This document shows positions 43,619-53,550 of a stretch of DNA of 64,000 nucleotides, in pieces. The stretch lies in the NCBI GenBank assembly GCA_964019425.1, contig OZ025823.1, positions 620,001-684,000 on the forward strand. The letters run 5' to 3'. The notes below the pieces were generated by a model. That model did not search any database. It was not told the DNA's origin and worked only from the letters and a program-made list of their open reading frames with translations. Both the position numbers and the translations under genes were made by a program. The stretch's first letter is position 1. Each line of letters starts with the position of its first letter. Origin of the DNA: Flectonema sp. DT1601 (taxonomy: Eukaryota; Euglenozoa; Diplonemea; Diplonemida; Diplonemidae).

Positions 43619-44062
43619 CGTTTAAATAAAAAAAAATATTTTAAACTACGTTGTTAGTCATTGGCATTACATTCAGTATTTGACTGAAATTTCTGGGGGA
43701 AGGGGAAGATGCCTGGTGTGGTTAAATGTATTTTGAGGAAAAAAAAGTAGATTGTTTAATTATTGTATTTTTAATCAGTGGTATCAGGTCCCATGTTTTT
43801 TTTTTTTTTTGTTTTTTTTTTTTTTTTTTTCCCTAAAAAAAAAAAAAAAAAAAAGGGTTGAATAAAAAAACTATCCTAAAAAATAATCAAATTAAAAAAA
43901 AAACAAATGATTGATGTAATGTCATCACCAATGATACGAATTAGTCTTACTACACAGCTAGTTGATCAGCGCTGCCTAATTAGTTCCTGTCGGTGGGTAG
44001 TCGCAAAGTCTACCAATCTGAATTCTTCAGGTCAATACCAAAATATTTTATAAAACACATTT
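43619..44062. other. Intergenic stretch
   Basis: A/T tracts, including about 30 T at 43796-43830 followed by 20 A (an A/T foldback). No coding frame or RNA recognised. Confidence 0.4.
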
Positions 44063-44534
44063 TTATCCCTCTTCACGTCGAGCTCTCCTCAGTTTTGAGC
44101 GCTTCGTCATAGCCTGGCGAATTTGATGGTTAAATCTCTGAGTGTAAGCTTCACCACGAGCAGTCTTTTTGGACTGTTTTTAGTTTGTATTTTGTGTTAT
44201 AAAAATGAGTATTTTCAAAAGGTATTTTTGTACATACTTTGTTTTCAACTTGTCTTCTTGTTTTTGGTTTTATTTTTTTCTGATCGCTGGTTATTTTAAG
44301 ACCACCGCCAGTAGTACAACTCCCAAGTTCCGTCCATTCGTTGTCAGAGTTTTCAACGTCGCTCGGGGCATCAATTTTTGCCTCTTGTTGCATTTGAGCA
44401 AGTTGCTGTTCGGTCAGTTTAACCTTTACATCTTTTCTCCCTTTCAATATTTTCTTCATCTTGGTGTCCTTTCGAGCAAGTCTCGCCTTCTTTCGTCCGT
44501 TTTGCTTAGCGAATCCTTTGCGGGACTTTGCCAT
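44063..44534 (-). CDS. Small basic, probably nucleolar protein, two exons
   Basis: Exon 1 is 44534-44238 and exon 2 is 44173-44063, joined across a 64-nt GTATGT..AAAAACAG intron in phase 0; 135 residues. The N-terminus (MAKSRKGFAKQNGRKKARLA) and the C-terminus (RFNHQIRQAMTKRSKLRRAR) are strongly basic, with an acidic Glu/Asp patch (SDVENSDNEWTELG) between. I do not recognise the family, but this composition is typical of ribosome-biogenesis factors. The leader is unusual: an acceptor-like CTTTTTTACAG is followed immediately by about 24 A and then the ATG context GAGAGTAATAAT. Confidence 0.75.
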
Positions 44535-46791
44535 ATTATTACTCTCTTTTTTTTTTTTTTTTTTTTTTTTCTGTAAAAAAGTAGTGTGAGAAAAAATATC
44601 TAGAAACCGTCGTAACTGCTTCAAACCTCTTTATATTAAGTTTGTGTGGTATTTTCTGGATAAGTAAAAAACTGTTTTAGTACAAACAAATGTGAAAAAT
44701 AAGTTTCGCAAGCCTGAGAAAAACTACCAAGTCACAGATATGTTTTTCTTTTATTTTTTTTTTTTTTCCAGAAAAGAAATCTCCATTCCCATGAGAATTA
44801 TTTCCCTCAACAATATCCCACAAAACCCAGTCTCGCTCACGTGAATTCTAAGAGTGAACTTATGTAAACGGTACTGGATCATTTATTGCGGACCGTACGT
44901 TACAGAAAAGGTATTGCTCGCGTGGTGTGTTCTTCTAATGTTGGTGCTAGCAGATAGCTCTCTGCATGCACCACACTATCGAATTTGCAATGTTCTGCCG
45001 TCACGACCACGCAATCCGATTAAAACGTTTTTTTTGTTTTTTTTTTCATTTGTTTTTAAGCACATTCCAGGAGATAAACATGTGAATCGTTTTTTTTTTT
45101 TTTTTTTTTTTTTCCACGATCGTTTTCTTTCTTCATTTCTGTTTTTTTTTTTTTGTTGTTTGTTTTCAATATTGAAACAAATAAAACTAAACTGGACGCA
45201 GGCAACTTTCGTATTTTCCGAAAATGAGTTTCGCAAAAATAAAAAAAAGAACCCAACAAAAGTGCTTTCCATTAGAAGAAATCATTGGTTCTGACATTTT
45301 TTTAAAGACAGAAGGGAGGAAATAAGAGCAGGGATAAACTATTTAACAACGTGTGTTCTTTTTTTTTTTTTTAAAGCAAAAACCAGATACGTTTTTTTGT
45401 TTGTTTCTTTTTTCTGGTTTTTTTTTTTTATTTTTTTTATTTTACTCTATCTGGCTTCTTAGGGAAAATTTACACTTGCAGTGAAAATCAGAAAAGTACA
45501 TTATTTCACTCCTGGGCTGAGCGTGAAATTTTTTTTTACTTTATTTAATTGCACGCATTTTGGTGATTTTCTTACCAGTATCAGCTCTACTTAACATGTT
45601 TTTACCGGGGGCTCATTATTGGGGCAAGAAATTAGAGACCCTGCCTGTGGAGCAGAGTGCACTGAAAACAGCCAAAGGATGCATGAATAGCCCGTAGACC
45701 GCCGGGGTGTAAATTTTCCCTCCGAAGCCTCCTATCGTAAAATAAAACGACGGTTTTAGATGCAAAAATCAGATACAGATTTTCATTAAATCTATAGTTA
45801 ATTTTTTTTTTTTTTAACAAGCTACAACCAGTATTATATATAACCACCTGAACTCCTGTTGCTGACAGGAGGGATGAGGCAGTTTTTTTTTTTTTTTTTT
45901 TTTTTAACGTTTGGAGGTTGGCATGAAGGAAAAAATTAAAATAAGGAACGAACTTTCAAAGTCAATAAATTCGTAATAAACGTGTTGCCTAAAATAATCT
46001 AATCATCTTTTGATTAATAATATGCAACACCAGACTGTACGATGTTTTTTTTTTTCTTCGAAAGTTTTTTTTGTTCTTTTTAACGTTTTTTTTTTTTTTT
46101 TTTTCTTGGATCTTACATATTATGAATTGTTGGCAAAATTCAGGGATGAAAAAATAAAACATAAAAATAATAATAAAATATCACTCGGAATGAACCCGTA
46201 GTAAGTGTAACGCAATGCAGTTATTGATTCCCCTCCTTATTTCTTTTATATGATACGATTATGAAGAATAGAGCACAAAATCTACCGATTTTCTTCATTA
46301 CAATCATATCTGGCGACTTTTTTTTTTTTTTTAAATTTCTTCCTTCTCTAAGGGAAAATTTGAGAGAAAAAAAAAAACCGAAAAAAAAAAAGGAATTGTT
46401 GCACACAAGGGGAATATGTTGGGACCTCTGTTTAATCCTTACAAGGTAATATGGCATTGTATCTGTCCAAATTGTATAGCGTTAGCACACTTTATATAAC
46501 AAAAAAAAAAAAAAGAGAGAGAGAAAAATTGGACCAATTAAATCGCGATCAGGTGAAACTGTAAAAGTCAAAAGAGATTACGCATTCCGCCAACATTATT
46601 TTTTCTCACAGTCGGGTGAAGTTGAAGGATGGTCACCAAAGATAAGAAGAGCTAAAACACTTTTCCGAACAACAACAACAACAAAAAAAAAAGAAAAACA
46701 CTTTTATTAGTTTGCACAAATCATATGAGTAAGAATCCGCAAATCGCAAAAAAAAAGAAAAAAGAAAAAGGAGTGGAAAAGTAAAGAAGTT
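44535..46791. other. Long intergenic region
   Basis: 2.3 kb of A/T tracts and low-complexity frames. It contains an inverted-repeat element at 45438-45744 (separate entry). No conserved protein or known structured RNA was recognised elsewhere. Confidence 0.45.
45438..45744. mobile_element. Small inverted-repeat element (about 307 bp), MITE-like
   Basis: Left arm 45438-45475 and right arm 45707-45744 are imperfect inverted copies, each containing TATTTTAC, a GGCTTC block and GGGAAAATTTACAC. Between the arms is a more GC-rich centre (GCAAGAAATTAGAGACCC, CCGTAGACCGCCGGGG). No frame of note lies inside. It could be a foldback MITE or a structured RNA gene; no clear target duplication is visible. 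Confidence 0.5.
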
Positions 46792-49700
46792 TTATAATTT
46801 CGCAGACACCTGATCACGTCCTCTGAACCTCGTAATAAAGTCAAAGAACTGAAATTCTGATGCGTTTGGTCCACACGTGTAGACGTACTGAGCAGCAAGG
46901 TAAGCTCCAAAGATAGATCTCAAATACGACTCTGGTACCTTTGCCTGAAGTTTTTCAATTCCAATATGATCAAGAAGTGATCTTGGTACGTATTGAGTGT
47001 ACACGAGCTCTCTGAACTTTCTGTCTTCCCACAAAGAGGAGCATTGAATATTGTCATTTAATAAATTAATTTTATGAGACACCATATCTGTGATGTCAGA
47101 CATTCTACCGTCTTGCTTCTTCCACTCAGACCACATGCACTCAAATTCAAGTCGAGCATTTTCCTCGATACGGGCTTGAACTTCAGCAACATATGCCCTG
47201 TAGAAAGAAGGCATACTCTCTGGTGGTGTTCCTGCTGGGGCAGTCATCAGCTCCTTGAATTCTGCATCCTCGAGAGCTAATGCAGTTAGGACTTCTAAAG
47301 AAGAAGAAGTAACACCTCCTTTATTAGCTGATGCATCCTTCACAAGATGTACACCTGATTGTTCTAATGTTGACCTGGCAGATTGTGTGAAAAATAAATT
47401 AGCTCCCTCAACAACAATTTTAAAGTGTGGCACACCCTTACCAGAGAATAATTTAGAGACGTTGCTTGCATTGACTGACTCTGGACGTCCACCGCAAGGA
47501 ACAAACAGATCAGCAGCTGCTCTCTTGTCAAGATGGAAACCATTTCTAAACTGAAGTCCAGATTGGATTATTGATCCGTCTGGTAGTTTGCGATCAACTT
47601 CTCTAACATCAACAAAGAATCCGTTCTTTGAAAGAAGTTTTTGATTAAAGTGACATCCCATCTGTCTTGACATTGCCAACTTGTTTAACTCACTTCTATT
47701 TAACCCTTCCGGGTCATGAAGTACACCAGACCCATCAACAATAGAACAAGTGCGATCAGATGAAATAAGAATCTCATTGCTGCCTAAGTCTCCATCTGGT
47801 CCACCAGTTTGAAATTTATTAATATTCGATTCTGTGAGTGACAACTTTCGATAGAATCCGAGAACGTACTGATGAACACTACGAGTAGTCATTCCATAAG
47901 TATCGTGAGGAATACCTCCCATGGCTATGCTTTTTCCTGTGGTACTTGCCTTCCACAAAGGATATCCTCTCTGTCTTGCACGCTGGGCAGCTCTGTCCAT
48001 TTTGTCAGCAGTTCCTTCATCAGGTCCAAAGTATAACAATTCTTTACTGCCGTAGTAATCCTTTACCTTCTTATCAGGAAGTATCAAATCAAGAAGTCCA
48101 TCAATGTATTGATCAAATGCAACGTGTCCCTTATCCTGATGGTCAGGTGCCAAGAGGATCGTACCTTTGGAACCACCTTCTGGGATGTCCTTATTTTTCT
48201 TCTGCTGAGTGTAGGCCAGAGCGTAATTCTCTTCTAAAAGGGTGGCAACATTGTTGGCATATGCCTGCTCATTTGATGATCTGATGAGACGAATTCCTCC
48301 TCTGCTGACATCTCTGAATCGAATGTGAAAACCTCTAAAAACAGAACCCACAACAAAGAAGATACCATATGGAGTCTCTGGGTATTCTTCGTTATTTAAT
48401 GAATTAGGATCAAGTCTGAATGCGAGAACATTTCTGTCTTCCTTAAAAAAGTTTGACTTTAAAATCATTTTATTGAACGTTAAGAAGCAAAGCAAGACAC
48501 GCTGGTTGATTTCATTCGGAACAGTGCGAAGGATCAGCTTAGCAATGTCTTCTTCAGCAGGGTCAAGACGGTTACTTACTTTTGGAGTCCATGGAGCGTG
48601 ACTTTTCTCAAACGACTCATGAAGCTTTCTCACCAATTCTGGGTACCTGAGGACTGCTTCTGCAAGACGCTGTTCGGTTAACATATTTTGTCTCAATCTC
48701 ATTTTAATACGAGAGCTCTGAACATTCGAACTATCAATCTCAGGGAATAATGAAGCCTTGTAAGGTGCAGTAGTATCTTGTTCATTCGGTTTCAAAGTTA
48801 AGAAATGATGAGTAAAAATGAGAGCACAGTAGGCATATGCATGCTCCCCAGCACCAAGCTGTCTGTTTGCAACTAATCTCGTGAATGGTGTTTTTGGAAG
48901 AATGTATGACAAGGTTAAGTGATGCTGAAGAGACTTAACGCGAGCCTGAAGCTCTTTGTAACTGATTGGTTCCATTGGAGATAACCAAATAGTTTGGATG
49001 TCGATGTGGTTCTTAAAAGGCCACATTGCCTTCACACGAGAACGGAATCCATGCATTCTGTAAAGCTGTGATGTCATTCCATAAAAAGAATGAGTCGTTC
49101 CTCGTTTATGAGCAACCTTAACAACGACATCATGTTCTTCGTTGTGAAGTGAGTGCTCTGACCATTCCTCTTCTTCAGGCATTGATGTCGTAACAACACA
49201 TCCGTTGCTTTTTTCAGCTCTTTCAAGAAGCTGACTGTAGTCACCAAAGTGCTTCGGAGGAATGAAATTCAAAAACTGTGTGCAGGCTAACCCAACCAAT
49301 CCGTTGCTTTTATCATCCTTAACATCTGGGTACCTTGGTCTTTGAACAACAAACAGCCTAAGTCGGATTGGAACAGTGTGCGCAACTTCTCCCGACGACC
49401 GAAAGGCTTCAACAACATATCCTTCACAAGGAACTTCAGACCCTTCGCGTGTTTGGAGTTGAGAAGCCTTGCTGGCCTCTGCTGCAAGTCCAGCGTCAGC
49501 GCCATTCTTAAACGATGCGTGCCATGCTTCATTTAAATACTTTGCTTCGATACGACGCTCTACGTCTGCCGAAGCAGATTCCTGAGCAACCTTCGGATCG
49601 GTTGTGTCTTTCGAAGGGCAGATATAAATACCGCGGTTTACACCTTCGTCACTGATGTCTAATTCCAACTTCGATTCAGCCACACGGGCCCTGAACTTTG

Positions 49701-49902
49701 CCGCAAATAACAACATCGTGTGCTTAGCTACTCCTTCAGCGTCGACACTCGAAAAGTATCTGCGAGAAAGTCCTAAATTTCCGCAAAACCATTCGACTTC
49801 TGCGTCTCCTAAAGGCCCAAGTTCATTTCGAACAATCGGCTTTGCTGCATTCTGCAATCGATCTCTCTCTGCAGAAGATCTGATTGTGAACGGATACGTC
49901 AT
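46792..49902 (-). CDS. NAD-dependent glutamate dehydrogenase, large type
   Basis: First ATG is 49902; 1,036 residues in one exon. This is the approximately 115-kDa NAD-GDH class (fungal GDH2-like), which oxidatively deaminates glutamate to 2-oxoglutarate and ammonia, usually in mitochondria. A long N-terminal regulatory region precedes the catalytic core: RFRDVSRGGIRLIRSS, EGGSKGTILL with the catalytic Lys near residue 575, FGPDEGTADKMDRAA, MGGIPHDTYGMTTRSVHQYV, the nucleotide-binding TGGPDGDLGSNEI, and VPCGGRPESVNASN. Length and motifs look intact. The frame stays open a little upstream of the ATG, but a pyrimidine-rich acceptor-like CTTATTCTCATCCTCAG ends 14 nt before it, so the ATG at 49902 is the start. 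No obvious presequence is seen before FTIRSSAERDR, so location is uncertain. Confidence 0.95.
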   Translation of the reverse strand: MTYPFTIRSSAERDRLQNAAKPIVRNELGPLGDAEVEWFCGNLGLSRRYFSSVDAEGVAKHTMLLFAAKFRARVAESKLELDISDEGVNRGIYICPSKDTTDPKVAQESASADVERRIEAKYLNEAWHASFKNGADAGLAAEASKASQLQTREGSEVPCEGYVVEAFRSSGEVAHTVPIRLRLFVVQRPRYPDVKDDKSNGLVGLACTQFLNFIPPKHFGDYSQLLERAEKSNGCVVTTSMPEEEEWSEHSLHNEEHDVVVKVAHKRGTTHSFYGMTSQLYRMHGFRSRVKAMWPFKNHIDIQTIWLSPMEPISYKELQARVKSLQHHLTLSYILPKTPFTRLVANRQLGAGEHAYAYCALIFTHHFLTLKPNEQDTTAPYKASLFPEIDSSNVQSSRIKMRLRQNMLTEQRLAEAVLRYPELVRKLHESFEKSHAPWTPKVSNRLDPAEEDIAKLILRTVPNEINQRVLLCFLTFNKMILKSNFFKEDRNVLAFRLDPNSLNNEEYPETPYGIFFVVGSVFRGFHIRFRDVSRGGIRLIRSSNEQAYANNVATLLEENYALAYTQQKKNKDIPEGGSKGTILLAPDHQDKGHVAFDQYIDGLLDLILPDKKVKDYYGSKELLYFGPDEGTADKMDRAAQRARQRGYPLWKASTTGKSIAMGGIPHDTYGMTTRSVHQYVLGFYRKLSLTESNINKFQTGGPDGDLGSNEILISSDRTCSIVDGSGVLHDPEGLNRSELNKLAMSRQMGCHFNQKLLSKNGFFVDVREVDRKLPDGSIIQSGLQFRNGFHLDKRAAADLFVPCGGRPESVNASNVSKLFSGKGVPHFKIVVEGANLFFTQSARSTLEQSGVHLVKDASANKGGVTSSSLEVLTALALEDAEFKELMTAPAGTPPESMPSFYRAYVAEVQARIEENARLEFECMWSEWKKQDGRMSDITDMVSHKINLLNDNIQCSSLWEDRKFRELVYTQYVPRSLLDHIGIEKLQAKVPESYLRSIFGAYLAAQYVYTCGPNASEFQFFDFITRFRGRDQVSAKL

Positions 49903-50580
49903 GTGGTGTATTCTATCTGAGGATGAGAATAAGAAAGTCACGTAAGGTTTTACTCGAATATGTTAAAAGTTGTCCTGAAAACTCATGTTCTGGTTTACGG
50001 ACAACACAATATCCTTTGTGAATGTATCCACTTGAACTACTGTGAAAGGAATACTTCTTGTGAGGAAGAATCCACGGGGTTTTTTTTTTTCTCAGGAATC
50101 TCCAATTTTCACAAGATTGTTTCCTAATCAAGGTAATCTTTTTTTTCCTGCAAGGGATTTCCTTTGCAAAAGAAGCAACGAGTTTTTCTTTTTTTTTTTT
50201 TTTTTCCAGCTCAAATTAACGAGAATATTTCCTAACAAGAATTATTCTTTTTATAGTATAATAAACAAATAAGTATGAAAACAATATATCACGAACGGGA
50301 AAAGGTGCACAATGATAGACAAACAACAAGCATGCCATCATCCTACAGCTCCACTCGTGATTAAGAATGAACACATAAAAGAGCGTAACAGATATTTTTT
50401 TGTAACAGTTCAGTTTTTCGTTTATTTCAGACGACACCCACGTAATCATTTACTGATGAATAATACAATAACAGAAATCAAAATTTAAAAAAAAAAAAAA
50501 AAAAAAAAGACTTTTACTAAGATTTTCGCAGCTGATTGCCAATTTAAATAGATACGTCCGTCAGAAGTCAGGACAGATTG
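49903..50580. other. Intergenic region containing dispersed repeat copy 2
   Basis: Contains the repeat at 50093-50235, T runs, and a run of 21 A at 50488-50508. It should hold the GDH 5' UTR and the 3' UTR of the small Lys-rich gene. No coding frame seen. Confidence 0.4.
50093..50235. repeat. Dispersed repeat, copy 2 of 2
   Basis: Matches 16748-16870 through the ordered blocks AATCTCCAA, AAGATT, TTTCCTTTGCAAA, T run + CC, and CTCAAATT..AACGAGAA. It is slightly longer because of extra T/G insertions. See copy 1. Confidence 0.4.
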
Positions 50581-50935
50581 CTACGCGTCTCTGTCTTCAC
50601 CTATTCTGCGTTGACACACAGTTGGGTCAGACTCAATTACTCCTGCAGGTGGAGCTTCCTTTACTGCTTCAGTTGGTTTTGGTGCATGTTTCACAGGTGA
50701 AAGTCGGGTTCGGCCGAATACTTGAAATTTCTGTTTTATATTGAGGTATTTATAATAAGGAAGACTGCAGTCATTCTCTTGAAGGAAAGATGTAAATAAA
50801 AAGACTACAACGTACCATTTGATCCCTCTCCCGTTTTTTAATTTCCTTTTTCTCCGCAGCTGCCATTCGCTCTTCCTTTGTCTCAGGTTTTTTTTTTTTC
50901 AATTTTTCTGAGATTTTACTTATCGCTTTTTTCAT
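50581..50935 (-). CDS. Tiny Lys/Glu-rich protein, two exons, unknown
   Basis: Exon 1 is 50935-50816 (40 codons, MKKAISKISEKLKKKKPETK then EERMAAAEKKEIKKRERDQM) and exon 2 is 50730-50581 (49 codons plus stop). The 85-nt intron begins GTACGT and ends ATATAAAACAG, phase 0; the product is 89 residues. The N-terminal half is a charged single helix; the C-terminal half is Pro-rich and ends IGEDRDA. Neither half is long enough to stand out alone, but consistent splice sites, phase and strand with its neighbours support it. Function unknown; no relative recognised. Confidence 0.6.
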
Positions 50936-51224
50936 TTTATTCAATTTCCACCTAAGTTACAATGAATTTTTTTTTTTTTTTTTTTTTTGGATTGGGCAGC
51001 AAGCATCGAATCGAAGCATTTTAGTGGACTCGGAACAATTGCCATATTGGGTTAGTAACTTATCAGTTACACTGTATTGTAAAGAAATTATTCTCTCCTT
51101 TCTATCTTTACTTTAATCTGCTTGAAGTGGTGGTATCAAACAATACAATAAAGTAAACGTAAAACCACAAAGAGTGACTTCAGAGTCAGCAACAAAAAAG
51201 AAAAAATATAGCGTTGTGAATAGT

Positions 51225-52616
51225 TTACAAATAGGCTTTTCGGTCGCTTCTAGGAGACTGTGGGGACACAGGGAAATTAGCGTTCGTCGAAAGAAAATCG
51301 TTTTGTGGATATTTTGCTTGCATCTTTACAAGTAGGGAAGGAGAAGCGTGATTACGCCTCGGTGAAACTGAACGCACCGCAGAAAGGGCGCAAGGAGGTG
51401 ATCCATTTGGTGTACGTAAAGACGTTAAGTCTTTATGAACACTTCCTTCTCTTACATGAATAGCAACCCTACCTGGTGATGGAAATGATGAAACAACAGA
51501 AACAGGTGAATTAGGTGGTTCGTCCAAATTACGAACATGAGCAGCAATGTGCGTGGTATTCGGACTTCCCAGGTTTTCAATATATCGATCAGATAATTGT
51601 TCGATACGATCCCACTGGGGACCTCCTAACATACTAGCAGCACCTGTCGAATAAAACTGAGGTCCACTCCTTGATACCGAAGGCTGCCTACTCACAATCG
51701 ATGACTGCCTAACAGTGGAGGGAGCAGCTGCACTCTCATGAAGCAGCTCGGTTAATGTAAATGGAACTCTATCTTCTGGTAAACATGCTGGTGGTGCCTC
51801 GAGTGTAAATTCTACTTCCGGGTCATTGGTCTTCGGAATTGGAATTGTAGCAACAGCACCTCGTTGAATTGGTATAGTCTGTGGAACTACATAACATGGT
51901 TGTGATACATCTGATATCCCATGTCGTTTACCTGTTGCACTGCAAAACGGAGCACCGGCTATTCTCAAGTTGCAGATATTACAAACCGAATAATCTTCTA
52001 CTTGATGTGTCTCATTGTAATCGTGACTCTGATGTCTGTAATCTTCTTCTTGTATCTGAACTGGGTAGTCCTGATGCTCTATGTTGCCGATCAACGCCTT
52101 TGGTATTCCCGGTTGATAGGGAGGTGGCGGTGATGGAACTCCCTTGGTCACATTTTTCATCTTTAATTTTGCTGTTGCCATTTGTGGGATAGCCACTTTT
52201 CCATTCATCTCCTGATACGCAGTAGATGCTTCATAACCATTCTCATTTAGCCATGAGCCTTCGGGGTAGGCCGGCCCTCCTTGTCTGCTGAAGGGACTTT
52301 TTTTCCCAATTTTTTTAGGAGCCTTTCGAGCTGAAGCAGGAGGGGATGCAATCGGTTTCTCAGACTTTTCCGATTGTACGGATAATGATTTTACTGACGG
52401 AGTTTTTTCAATGCGTGCATCTGATTTAGTTGATATGTTGCTCATCGTCTTCACAACAGAAGCAGCGTTGGACTTCTCTGACACAACAGAAGCAACGTTG
52501 GACTTCTCTGACACAGCAGAAGTCACTGATGCTGCTACAGATAACGGAGGCGTTTTCACTCCCGAAAATGTATTCGAACTCACAGATCCCGCTGGAGAAG
52601 GGGGCGGATTACTCAT
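51225..52616 (-). CDS. Ser/Pro-rich disordered protein, function unknown
   Basis: Single exon, 463 residues from ATG 52616. Largely disordered: Ser/Val/Lys repeats near the start, basic KAPKKIGKKSP, poly-Pro (SPPPPYQPG), and many SP/SPR sites near the end (SVSPRRNHASPS). Two tandem 30-nt DNA units (52460-52520) encode repeated ASVVSEKSN. A small Cys/His patch, YSVCNICNLRIAGAPFCSAT then GKRHG, near residue 212 could bind zinc. An ordered helix-like segment (PQWDRIEQLSDRYIENL) sits near 340. No family recognised. A possible cytoskeletal or signalling scaffold, but this is guesswork from composition. Confidence 0.6.
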   Translation of the reverse strand: MSNPPPSPAGSVSSNTFSGVKTPPLSVAASVTSAVSEKSNVASVVSEKSNAASVVKTMSNISTKSDARIEKTPSVKSLSVQSEKSEKPIASPPASARKAPKKIGKKSPFSRQGGPAYPEGSWLNENGYEASTAYQEMNGKVAIPQMATAKLKMKNVTKGVPSPPPPYQPGIPKALIGNIEHQDYPVQIQEEDYRHQSHDYNETHQVEDYSVCNICNLRIAGAPFCSATGKRHGISDVSQPCYVVPQTIPIQRGAVATIPIPKTNDPEVEFTLEAPPACLPEDRVPFTLTELLHESAAAPSTVRQSSIVSRQPSVSRSGPQFYSTGAASMLGGPQWDRIEQLSDRYIENLGSPNTTHIAAHVRNLDEPPNSPVSVVSSFPSPGRVAIHVREGSVHKDLTSLRTPNGSPPCALSAVRSVSPRRNHASPSLLVKMQAKYPQNDFLSTNANFPVSPQSPRSDRKAYL

Positions 52617-52974
52617 GTTACGGCTGTAGTTTTATATGCATACACTCATGCAACCTATACAAAGAGCTAAAATACCAGGGGGGAAACATTACTAAAGATT
52701 TGCTTCACTATATGTAGTCATGTTAGAGCACATACAGGTACACATGTAAGACAAGACGAGGTATTCAATAAGTGCAATACGAATCATTTCATGCAATGTT
52801 AATTGAGTACTAACTAGTGCTGATAGTTTCTACATCTTATCATTAAAGGTGCCTCTCCTCCAGGAGGTCTGCATCACAATGATTTACCTGTGGAACAAAA
52901 AAAACTGAAAAACAACAAATTACTTGAACAATGGAGCTGCCTTTTTTTTTTTTTTTTTTTTTTCGAGAATTTTG
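52617..52974. other. Spacer at the edge of the host segment
   Basis: A/T-rich spacer, with acceptor-like ..CTACAG a few bases before the ATG at 52616 and a T run at 52941-52963. No coding frame. Confidence 0.35.
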
Positions 52975-53174
52975 CTACACAGGGTTTTTTTTCTTTTTTA
53001 GCTGTTCAAAGGAGGCCATCTTCTGCTTTTGCTCAACAGTTCTTGCCTTCGTTGTTCCTGTAATCTCGTTGTACTTCCTGTTGTAGAAGTGGGTTAAGTG
53101 TCAAGAGCATTACGACTTGATTATTACTCAGCACCTAATCCAAGATTATCTAATAACGCCTTTTCCACTGTCAT
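52975..53174 (-). CDS. Possible 49-residue Lys-rich protein, or 3' end of a longer gene, two exons
   Basis: On the minus strand 53174-53128 encodes MTVEKALLDNLGLGA and 53077-52975 continues EKYNEITGTTKARTVEQKQK then MASFEQLKKKKNPV before a TAG. The 50-nt gap has GTAATA at its start and CTACAACAG at its end, fitting the A-rich acceptor style of the other introns, and the frame is kept. The frame is also open upstream (IKIRDGFNE), so this could be the tail of a gene whose 5' part was displaced by the repeat island that begins here. The composition is convincingly protein-like, but no family is recognised. Confidence 0.4.
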
Positions 53175-53198
53175 TTCATTGAACCCATCCCGTATTTT

Positions 53199-53444
53199 TA
53201 TGCCAACACCTCGCGGATTGTCGCACACAATGAAGCGGGAGATGCAGTCCGGGAATTCCGGGAGGCAGCAGCGGTCAAGGACCTGCAATCAAAAGAGCAG
53301 TCTGTCAGAAGACAGGCATCGGCAGTGTCTTCAAAGACACAATCACTGGAGAGTGTAATACTCGCAATGCAGCAACAGATGCAACAAGGAGAGGCTACCA
53401 ACCTGGAGGGAAGCGAGCCTTTTCCAGCTATCAGAACTGGATAG
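53199..53444 (+). pseudogene. Coding-like fragment, coiled-coil, origin unknown
   Basis: A plus-strand frame without an ATG reads YFYANTSRIVAHNEAGDAVR and EFREAAAVKDLQSKEQSVRR then a Gln-rich helix (VILAMQQQMQQGEATNLE) before a stop. The content is protein-like and GC-richer than host spacers. It overlaps the upstream end of the small minus-strand gene only slightly. Probably a fragment of a mobile-element protein or displaced exon. Confidence 0.3.
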
Positions 53445-53550
53445 CGATGGTAGAGTGTGGTTGCGGATTGGGAGAAGCGGCCACAGTTTATGCATGCAGG
53501 TAATGCAGCCTTGCACATCTACATGAGGCGATCGGCAGGGTGGAGGTGTT

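Noticed and set aside
44976-45294. Overlapping poly-Lys and poly-Phe frames near 45 kb
   Set aside because: Translations of homopolymer tracts on both strands without conserved content.
49903-49941. Thirteen extra residues at the GDH N-terminus
   Set aside because: No ATG is present there and a strong acceptor-like CAG falls within it.
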